Shown here one piece after another: positions 7,169 through 12,285 of a stretch of 12,285 nt of DNA. Under the pieces are notes generated by a model. The model searched no databases, was not told where the DNA came from, and saw only the letters and a list, made by a program, of their open reading frames with translations. The stretch comes from Pseudomonadota bacterium (GTDB lineage: Bacteria > Desulfobacterota > Desulfobaccia > Desulfobaccales > 0-14-0-80-60-11). The stretch covers positions 1-12,285 of the forward strand of contig JAHIKF010000264.1 in the NCBI GenBank assembly GCA_018897875.1, given 5' to 3'. Within the stretch, counting starts at the first letter, position 1. Every line of letters starts with the position of its first letter. Made by a program: the position numbers and the translations under genes.

Positions 7169-7244
7169 AAAACTTTTCAAGGTGGAACAGCCGGGGCGGC
7201 TGTTCCACAGAAAACGGAAAACGGAAAACAGAAAACTTTTCAAG
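7169..7244. repeat. 13-bp direct repeats around an 11-bp hairpin and a 7-bp tandem repeat
   Basis: AAAACTTTTCAAG occurs at 7169-7181 and again at 7232-7244. Between the copies lie a perfect hairpin, GTGGAACAGCC (7182-7192), loop GGGGC, GGCTGTTCCAC (7198-7208), and four 7-base units of the form GAAAACN (7210-7237): two GAAAACG, one GAAAACA and one GAAAACT. The second direct repeat overlaps the last unit. The block ends 25 bases before the biotin carboxylase start, so it lies in that gene's leader if transcription begins upstream. It could be a small inserted cassette or a slippage-prone repeat. Confidence 0.65.
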
Positions 7245-7269
7245 ACAGACCTGAAAGAGATGGGCAGCC

Positions 7270-8721
7270 ATGGTAGACAAGCGGGTATTTAGTAAGGTTT
7301 TGGTGGCCAACCGCGGCGAGATCGCGGTGCGGATCATGCGGTCGGCCCAGGAATTGGGCCTCAAAGTGGTGGCTATCTACGAGGAGACCGACAAGGACGC
7401 CTTCCATATCATGCGGGCCGATGAAGCGGTCTGCATCGGGTCCGGCCCCCGGAAGGACTACCTCAATATCGACAAGATCATTCTCGCCGCCCAACAGACC
7501 GGGGCCCAGGCCATTCATCCCGGCTACGGTTTTTTGGCGGAAAACCCCGATTTCCCCGAAGCCTGCACCAATGCGGGCCTGGTGTTTATCGGGCCGCCCC
7601 CGGAGGTCATCAGGAACCTGGGCAGCAAGGTCATCGCTCGGAAAATCGCCCAAGCCACCGGGGTCCGCGTCATTCCGGCCACCGGGATACTCGCCCCGGG
7701 GGCCCCGGGAGAAGAGGCGGCCCTGGCGTTTGCCGCGGCCCATGGCTTCCCCATCATGATCAAGGCGGTATCGGGCGGCGGCGGCCGGGGGATTCGCCAG
7801 GTGGAGGACCGGGACAGTTTGCTCACCGGGCTAAAGCGCTCGCGTTCCGAGGCCCTCATGTCCTTCGGGGATGACAACATCTACCTGGAAAAATGCGTGT
7901 ACCGGCCCCGGCACGTGGAGGTCCAGATCCTGGCCGATTCCTATGGCAACATAGTACACCTGGGGACCCGGAACTGCTCAATTCAACGCCGCCACCAGAA
8001 ACTCGTGGAGATTGCCCCTGCCGGTCTGGAACCGGCTTTGACCGGGGAGATCTGCGACGCGGCGGTGCGGGTGGTTCGGGCTGCCGAGTATCTCAGCGCC
8101 GGCACGGTGGAATTTCTGGTGGAGGCCGACGGCACCTATTACTTCCTCGAAGTCAATACCCGCCTGCAGGTGGAGCATACGGTCACCGAGGTGGTGACCG
8201 GCATCGATATCGTCCGGGAGCAGTTCTTAATCGCCATGGGCGAACCCATCAGCTTTTCTCAGGAGCAGGTGGTTGAGCGCGGCTTCGCCATCGAACTCCG
8301 GATCAATGCCGAAGACCCCCAAAACGATTTTCTGGCCAGCCCCGGGGTGATCCAGGTCTACCGGTCCTCCGCCGGGCACGGCGTCCGGCTCGACGGGGCC
8401 GTCTACCAGGGGTACAAAATCACCCCGTATTACGACTCCATGATCGTCAAACTCACCGTGTACGGCTTCACCTGGCGGGAGGCGGTGGACCGGATGGCCC
8501 GGGCCCTCAACGGATTCCTCATCATCGGGGTAAAGACCACCATTCCGTATTTCCAGCAAATTGTCAAAGAGCCGGATTTTATCCGGATGAAGCTCGACAC
8601 TTCCTATATCGATGACCACCCGCAACTCATGGGTTACCGGGAGCAGGAACGGGAGGTGGAGAAATTGGCCCGTCTCATTGCCGAAATCAATGCCCATGAA
8701 AAGAATCCCTATACGCAGTGA
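7270..8721 (+). CDS. Biotin carboxylase subunit (acetyl-CoA/pyruvate carboxylase type)
   Basis: This ATP-grasp enzyme carboxylates carrier-bound biotin using ATP and bicarbonate (EC 6.3.4.14). At 483 residues it is slightly longer than E. coli AccC (449) and near the stand-alone PycA subunit length. The N-terminal domain opens with FSKVLVANRGEIAVRIMRSA; HPGYGFLAENPDF follows. The ATP-grasp glycine loop is GGGGRG (169-174), with Lys165 just before it. QRRHQKLVEIAPA follows, and the active-site strand is EVNTRLQVEH, giving Glu294, Asn296, Arg298 and Glu302, equivalent to E. coli E288/N290/R292/E296. Arg373 in HGVR matches E. coli R338. No carboxyltransferase or biotinyl domain is fused. ATG 7270 follows GAAAGAGA. 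The 72-base gap to the carboxyltransferase gene implies one operon. accC and pycA cannot be separated from sequence alone, so no symbol is given. Confidence 0.93.
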   Translation: MVDKRVFSKVLVANRGEIAVRIMRSAQELGLKVVAIYEETDKDAFHIMRADEAVCIGSGPRKDYLNIDKIILAAQQTGAQAIHPGYGFLAENPDFPEACTNAGLVFIGPPPEVIRNLGSKVIARKIAQATGVRVIPATGILAPGAPGEEAALAFAAAHGFPIMIKAVSGGGGRGIRQVEDRDSLLTGLKRSRSEALMSFGDDNIYLEKCVYRPRHVEVQILADSYGNIVHLGTRNCSIQRRHQKLVEIAPAGLEPALTGEICDAAVRVVRAAEYLSAGTVEFLVEADGTYYFLEVNTRLQVEHTVTEVVTGIDIVREQFLIAMGEPISFSQEQVVERGFAIELRINAEDPQNDFLASPGVIQVYRSSAGHGVRLDGAVYQGYKITPYYDSMIVKLTVYGFTWREAVDRMARALNGFLIIGVKTTIPYFQQIVKEPDFIRMKLDTSYIDDHPQLMGYREQEREVEKLARLIAEINAHEKNPYTQ

Positions 8722-8739
8722 GGCGCCGGACCAGACTCG

Positions 8740-8758
8740 GGCCGGGGTTGACCCGGCC
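8740..8758 (+). promoter_or_regulatory. Intercistronic hairpin between carboxylase subunits
   Basis: GGCCGGG (8740-8746), loop GTTGA, CCCGGCC (8752-8758): a perfect 7-bp GC stem just after the biotin carboxylase stop. A T-rich run (TTTTATTTTT) follows about ten bases later, too far for a standard intrinsic terminator. It could partially attenuate transcription or protect the upstream mRNA, tuning subunit ratios. The role is inferred. Confidence 0.4.
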
Positions 8759-8793
8759 GGCAGCCAGGTTTTATTTTTAGAGGGGAAAGAACC

Positions 8794-10455
8794 ATGCAAG
8801 GACGGATAATCCGGGGAATGAGCCCCACCGAGATTCTGAGTACGCTGCGGGAGTCCGAGGGGTACTACCTGTGCAACAACGAGCGGGATGTGTCGCAATC
8901 GGACTTCAAAAACCGGCTCATGCCCATGACCACGGTGCGGGTGGCGCCGTATCGGGAGGCCGCCGGGTTTTTTTCGGTGGAGGTGAGCGGCGGCGCTTCC
9001 GTCCACGTGGACCTGATGCGCAAACAGGTGAACCCCTTCGAACGGCTGCGGATCACCCGGAAGGCCATGCCCCGGACCCTGCTCCAGACCGTGTGCCGGG
9101 GCTCCAGCCTGTTCGGCTACCGGCACTATCCCGAAAACGTGATCCGGTTGACGGTGCGGGAGTTCGCCCGGTACGTCGATGTCTGGCGGGTCTATGATTT
9201 TCTCAATCACGTGCCCAACCTGGTCCCGGTGATGGAAGAGGTGCAGGCGGCGTCGCGGCTCCTCATGCCCAGCATCTGCTTCTCCACCGGTCCGGAGCAC
9301 ACCGACCGGTATTATGTGGACAAGGTCAAGGAGATTCTGGAGGTCACGGGTCCCGACGTCATCATCTCCATCAAGAATTACGCCGGCCTGGGGACTCCCA
9401 AGCGCATCACCCAGCTGGTGGAGTCCATCGGTGCGGCTTTTCCGGGATTGGTGCTCCACTATCACGGCTGCAACACCGACGGCAACGACATCGGGCGCAT
9501 GAGCGCCGCGGTCCTGGCGGGGGCGAAGATCGTGGACGTGGCGGACCACGGTTATGGGGCGATCTATGGCCAGGCTCCGGCCCTCACCTTAATCCAGGCC
9601 CTGGACGACTACGGCAAGAGGGCTGTGGGGGTGGACATCCCCTCGCTCATCCAGTCCTCGGATCTCCTGCGCCAAGAACGGAAGATCTATGAGCCTTTCG
9701 AGAGCCCCTTCCGGGGGCACGACCCCACTGTGGCGACGTACAAGCTCACCGGCGGCGCGGTGGGCAGCGTCTTTGAGCAGGCTGACAAAGGGGGGTTTCT
9801 GGAGCGCCTGCCGGAAATCCTCACGGAAATGGCCCGGGTGCAGGCGGAGCTGGGGAACTGGTGGTCGGTGACCCCGGGGTCCCAGATCATCTGGACCACC
9901 GCGGTCAACAACGTCCTCCATGGGCGCTACGAGCGGCCGACCCTGGACCTCAAGAACATTCTGCTGGGACGTTACGGGCCCCTGCCGTTTTTTAAACCCG
10001 ACGCCTGGATTTACGAAAAGGTACTGGAATTTCAGCGCTATGACAGCAAAAAGTGGCCGCAAATCCTGGTGGCGGAGGGAGGGATCCAGAAGTCCGGGGA
10101 CGCCGACCTGAAGATGGAGCGCCGGCGGCTGGAAGGCGAGTTGGACCGGCCGGTCTCCGATGAAGAACTGGTGCTCTACCTCCAGTTCCCCTTCGATGCC
10201 GTGTCATTTTTCAAGTTTCAGGCCCGCTGCGGCAAGGCCTGGCTGCTGCCGCCGGAGGTCTGGTTCAGGCGCGGCGGCTTCAAGGACGGCGAGTGCATTA
10301 CCTTCGCGGACGAATTCGGGGTGCCCCACCGCATCGAGGTGATCTCCACCCGCCGGGAAGGCGCCAACGTCATCACCACCCTGATGGTGGACCACAGTTT
10401 TCAAACCTTCAGCGTCCAGGTGGAAGACCCCCATAAGACTCAGGCCGCGGGGTGA
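8794..10455 (+). CDS. Carboxyltransferase subunit, pyruvate carboxylase/OadA-like, atypical active site
   Basis: This 553-residue HMGL-like TIM-barrel carboxyltransferase resembles the pyruvate carboxylase and oxaloacetate decarboxylase alpha family. Conserved parts are ERDVSQS (Asp32, Gln35), the SGGA strand, CRGSSLFGY (Arg102, Tyr109), the SIKNYAGL loop with the lysine that is carboxylated in the family (Lys194), and LVLHYHGCNTDG (220-229). A second, helical domain (about 280-470) contains KLTGGAVGSVFEQA and the VTPGSQII segment. Two positions depart from the family by eye. The second metal-ligand His (HTHDT in pyruvate carboxylase) aligns with Cys226, and the proton-shuttle Thr (R. etli Thr882) aligns with Tyr258. 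The C terminus ends without a biotinyl domain or MKM motif, unlike OadA and archaeal PycB. ATG 8794 follows GAGGGGAAAG. It is likely co-transcribed with the biotin carboxylase. The acceptor is unknown; pyruvate is the default guess. Confidence 0.85.
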   Translation: MQGRIIRGMSPTEILSTLRESEGYYLCNNERDVSQSDFKNRLMPMTTVRVAPYREAAGFFSVEVSGGASVHVDLMRKQVNPFERLRITRKAMPRTLLQTVCRGSSLFGYRHYPENVIRLTVREFARYVDVWRVYDFLNHVPNLVPVMEEVQAASRLLMPSICFSTGPEHTDRYYVDKVKEILEVTGPDVIISIKNYAGLGTPKRITQLVESIGAAFPGLVLHYHGCNTDGNDIGRMSAAVLAGAKIVDVADHGYGAIYGQAPALTLIQALDDYGKRAVGVDIPSLIQSSDLLRQERKIYEPFESPFRGHDPTVATYKLTGGAVGSVFEQADKGGFLERLPEILTEMARVQAELGNWWSVTPGSQIIWTTAVNNVLHGRYERPTLDLKNILLGRYGPLPFFKPDAWIYEKVLEFQRYDSKKWPQILVAEGGIQKSGDADLKMERRRLEGELDRPVSDEELVLYLQFPFDAVSFFKFQARCGKAWLLPPEVWFRRGGFKDGECITFADEFGVPHRIEVISTRREGANVITTLMVDHSFQTFSVQVEDPHKTQAAG

Positions 10456-10743
10456 GGCCCCGGAGTTCCCTGCGGCCGCCCGGCCGCGCCGGTCCGCCCC
10501 TGCACTAGACTGGTTTTATGACAACTGATTAGAATATATAGTAAAATAGCGTTTTTACTATGGGTTACTGATTTTTTTTGCTAGCCATAAGATGCTTCAC
10601 TTGGAAGGAATTTACCTTTTGATCTTGGCTTTTGATTACCTTATACTCGGCGCATCTAACTGAGGCTGGCCCAAGATTCAGAGGATCCTGTCCGCCTGGC
10701 GAACGGCCGGCGCCGCATATTTCATTCTTCTAAGGAGTGCTTC
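10456..10743. other. AT-rich spacer with hairpin and T-run
   Basis: This 288-base spacer changes abruptly from GC-rich to AT-rich at about 10510-10660 and back again. It contains ATAGTAAAA (10538-10546), loop TAGCGT, TTTTACTAT (10553-10561), a 9-bp stem. Eleven bases later comes a run of eight T (10572-10579). Together they might stop transcription after the carboxyltransferase gene, although the T-run is not adjacent to the stem. The promoter at 10619-10647 lies further on. Confidence 0.5.
10619..10647 (+). promoter_or_regulatory. Candidate sigma-70 promoter for the secreted protein gene
   Basis: TTGATC (10619-10624) and TATACT (10642-10647) are separated by exactly 17 bases. That is 4/6 and 5/6 matches to consensus with ideal spacing, in an AT-rich pocket. 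Transcription would start near 10655, giving a leader of about 90 bases before the GTG at 10744. This is the best-spaced promoter candidate in the window. Confidence 0.55.
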
Positions 10744-12042
10744 GTGACGTTCCCGCGTGTTCCATGGTCCACCCGGATATTTGCCCCCTTGCTGCCGACC
10801 GCCTTGGCTGTGGCGCTCGTCCTGACAGGCTTTATGATTGACCGGCCCGGCAACCTGGCAGCGGCCGAAACCGCCAAGAGCCAACCCAGCGCCCCCGCGA
10901 CGCCGGAAACCGCGCCGCCCGGTCCCCCCGTTGCCCCGGCCACCCCACAGGTAGCCCCGGTAGCTCCGGCAGCCCCGGCCACCCCGCCGGAGGCTCCCAG
11001 CGCCGCCACCCCTCAGGCAGCCCCGGCAACCCCGCCGCTTGCGGCCCCCACCGCCCCGGAGGCCCCGGCAATAGCGCCGGCGGCTCCTGCCAAAACCAAA
11101 AAAGCGGCGAAGGGCAAGAAGGCCGCCAAGCAGCCCAAATGGCAACAGGCCGCCCCGCCCGGAAAAATCGCCCCCCCGGGCAAGTACAATGCCGGCGAGG
11201 ACCCCGAATTTGCCCAACAGCACGGCTGGCCGGTGAAAACCCCGCCGGCGCTGCCGGGTGCGATCCTGCCGGGGAAGCGCATCGTCGCCTACTACGGCAA
11301 CCCGCTGTCCAAGAAGATGGGGGCTCTGGGCGAGTACCCCAAGGACGAGATGCTGCGGCGGCTGAAGGGGGAAGCGGCCAAATGGGAGGCGGCAGATCCG
11401 TCGTTGCCGGTCCAGCCCGCCTTGCATCTGGTCGCAGTGACGGCGCAAGGGGAGGCCGGCAAGGCCGGCAAATACCGTATGATCATGCCGGACAAAATCA
11501 TCAACCAGGTGTACGACTGGGCCAAAGAGGCGAACGCCATCCTCTTCATCGACATCCAGACCGGCCATTCCGACATCCGCACCATTCTGCCGCGCTTTGA
11601 GTGGCTGCTGAAAAACCCCGACGTGCACCTGGGGATGGACCCGGAGTTCAACATGAACAAGAGCGGCAAGAAGCCGGGGACCAAGATCGGCACCTATGAT
11701 GCGGCGGACATCAATTATGCCGCCGGCTACCTGCAGGAGTTGGTGAAAAAGTACAACCTCCCGCCCAAGGTGTTCGTGGTGCACCGTTTCACGCGCAACA
11801 TGGTCACCAATGCCAACAAGGTCACGCTCCGCCCCGAGGTGCAGATCGTCATGAACATGGACGGCTGGGGCGCCCCATGGCTGAAGCGGGATTCCTACCG
11901 GGATTACATCGTCGCCCACCCGGTGGAGTATACCGGCTTCAAGCTCTTCTACCACAATGACACCAAGAAAGGCGACCCGCTCATGACACCTCAGGATGTG
12001 TTGAAACTGAATCCCAAGCCGATTTACATCCAGTATCAGTAA
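10744..12042 (+). CDS. Exported protein of unknown function with Ala/Pro-rich linker
   Basis: This 432-residue protein starts at GTG 10744, six bases after AAGGAG (10732-10737). Residues 12-33 are a hydrophobic segment after a short Arg-containing N terminus, a signal peptide or uncleaved anchor; a possible cleavage site lies near LAAAE (38-42). Residues about 45-125 are a low-complexity Ala/Pro/Thr linker (repeats like PAAPATP) ending in a Lys-rich stretch, KTKKAAKGKKAAKQ. The globular domain (about 150-432) has RIVAYYGNPLSKKMG (179-193), VQPALHLVAV, LFIDIQTGHSD (267-277; Asp270), HLGMDPEFNM (Asp299, Glu301), MNMDGWGAPW (Asp373) and KLFYHND (Asp406). Acidic residues at strand ends suggest a glycoside-hydrolase-like barrel, but this is inference. 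I recall similar uncharacterised bacterial proteins, with no named function. It should act outside the cytoplasmic membrane, the linker spanning envelope or cell-wall material. It has its own promoter. Confidence 0.85.
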   Translation: MTFPRVPWSTRIFAPLLPTALAVALVLTGFMIDRPGNLAAAETAKSQPSAPATPETAPPGPPVAPATPQVAPVAPAAPATPPEAPSAATPQAAPATPPLAAPTAPEAPAIAPAAPAKTKKAAKGKKAAKQPKWQQAAPPGKIAPPGKYNAGEDPEFAQQHGWPVKTPPALPGAILPGKRIVAYYGNPLSKKMGALGEYPKDEMLRRLKGEAAKWEAADPSLPVQPALHLVAVTAQGEAGKAGKYRMIMPDKIINQVYDWAKEANAILFIDIQTGHSDIRTILPRFEWLLKNPDVHLGMDPEFNMNKSGKKPGTKIGTYDAADINYAAGYLQELVKKYNLPPKVFVVHRFTRNMVTNANKVTLRPEVQIVMNMDGWGAPWLKRDSYRDYIVAHPVEYTGFKLFYHNDTKKGDPLMTPQDVLKLNPKPIYIQYQ

Positions 12043-12062
12043 GAGCGGGGCGGATTTAGGTT

Positions 12063-12118
12063 GTAGGGGGGGACCCATGTGTCCCCCCTTGAGGGCGCAC
12101 ACATGGGTGCGCCCCTAC
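12063..12118. repeat. Double-hairpin palindromic repeat downstream of the exported protein gene
   Basis: The outer arms are GTAGGGG (12063-12069) and CCCCTAC (12112-12118). Inside are two hairpins. The first has stem GGGGGGAC/GTCCCCCC with loop CCATGT (12067-12088). The second has stem GGGCGCAC/GTGCGCCC with loop ACATGG (12093-12114). The two loops are exact complements of each other, and the two halves are near-perfect inverted copies. They differ by paired G/C swaps that keep both stems intact. The element starts 20 bases after the upstream stop codon and could cap its mRNA. It fits a dispersed REP-like family; no second copy lies in this window. Confidence 0.75.
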
Positions 12119-12157
12119 GTTTTGTCAGTAAATTTTTGACCGCAACTCGTTATCATA

Positions 12158-12285
12158 CTAATTACATGTCAAACATAGAGTATTAAGCCAATCGAAGTTT
12201 GTCATGGAGCGTACGATTTCCGGTTGTTGAGATAAGAAGTTTAAGCCATCTGAAAGAATATCAACGACTTCGTCCAGGGAATTAA
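12158..12285 (-). CDS. C-terminal end of an unidentified gene, cut by the right edge
   Basis: A minus-strand frame is open from the right edge to TAG at 12160-12158, giving 41 residues. It includes SLDEVVDILSDGLNFLSQQP, then EIVRSMTNFDWLNTLCLTCN. The amphipathic, helix-like pattern looks like real protein, although 41 open codons could occur by chance in AT-rich DNA. The composition is clearly more AT-rich than the other genes, which suggests transferred DNA. The tail is faintly reminiscent of transposase C termini (IS630-like), but I cannot establish this. No start or inverted repeat is visible because the gene continues outside the window. Confidence 0.5.
   Translation of the reverse strand, partial: NSLDEVVDILSDGLNFLSQQPEIVRSMTNFDWLNTLCLTCN

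Larger units (their letters stand above)
6796..7269. other. Non-coding, repeat-rich spacer before the biotin carboxylase gene
   Basis: This 474-base spacer holds a 25-bp perfect palindrome (6936-6990) and a composite of two hairpins, a direct repeat and a 7-bp tandem repeat (7146-7244). A perfect TTGACA occurs at 6826-6831 but lacks a good -10 box at standard spacing. Between 6991 and 7145 I see nothing definite. Short frames here simply read through the repeats. Confidence 0.6.

Noticed and set aside
7067..7276. 69-codon frame running up to the biotin carboxylase start
   Set aside because: It reads through the hairpins and the GAAAACN tandem repeat, so its peptide is a by-product of repeats.
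8227..9549. 440-codon open frame on the minus strand
   Set aside because: It lies antisense to both carboxylase genes, whose family motifs are unmistakable. Its product is His/Gly/Asp-rich with no domain, typical of the antisense of GC-rich coding DNA.
10678..12102. 474-codon open frame on the minus strand
   Set aside because: It mirrors the exported protein gene. Its Gly/Arg-rich region is simply the complement of the Ala/Pro linker, and the plus-strand gene has a ribosome-binding site, signal segment and promoter.

Overview
This is a GC-rich bacterial chromosomal segment. Its gene content fits an anaerobic Desulfobacterota (deltaproteobacterial) genome. The clues are a glutaminyl-tRNA synthetase, a long cytosolic multi-PAS hybrid kinase with cysteine-bearing PAS domains, a split biotin-carboxylase/carboxyltransferase pair, and intergenic regions full of GC-rich palindromes. 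The assignment is inference from gene style; no rRNA or other marker gene is present.

Layout. A gene cut by the left edge (1-217, minus) has a TTG start. A DUF599 inner-membrane protein lies at 613-1257 (minus). Divergently from it, glnS (1545-3242, plus) has a recognisable promoter and ribosome-binding site. A 640-base non-coding stretch follows, holding two palindromic repeats and, just before the next gene, two perfect hairpins. Next is a 970-residue hybrid sensor histidine kinase (3883-6795, plus) with four PAS domains, a kinase core and a receiver. A second non-coding stretch (6796-7269) contains a 25-bp perfect palindrome and a small composite of hairpins and tandem repeats. Then come a biotin carboxylase (7270-8721) and, 72 bases on, a pyruvate-carboxylase/oxaloacetate-decarboxylase-type carboxyltransferase (8794-10455). 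After an AT-rich spacer with a good sigma-70-like promoter comes a secreted or membrane-anchored protein of unknown function with a long Ala/Pro linker (10744-12042). A double-hairpin repeat (12063-12118) and the tail of an AT-rich gene entering from the right edge (12158-12285, minus) close the window.

How the genes work together. Only the biotin carboxylase and carboxyltransferase look like one functional unit: ATP-dependent carboxylation of biotin, then transfer to an acceptor. Neither has the biotin-carrying domain, so a separate carrier must be encoded elsewhere. The carboxyltransferase also departs from pyruvate carboxylase at two active-site positions when aligned by eye: a metal-ligand His is Cys226, and the proton-shuttle Thr is Tyr258. 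The real substrate may therefore not be pyruvate. This pair is the most interesting system in the window. The second theme is the palindromic elements in the spacers after glnS, after the kinase and after the last gene; at least two are built as two hairpins between outer inverted repeats. The remaining genes look like independent transcription units.
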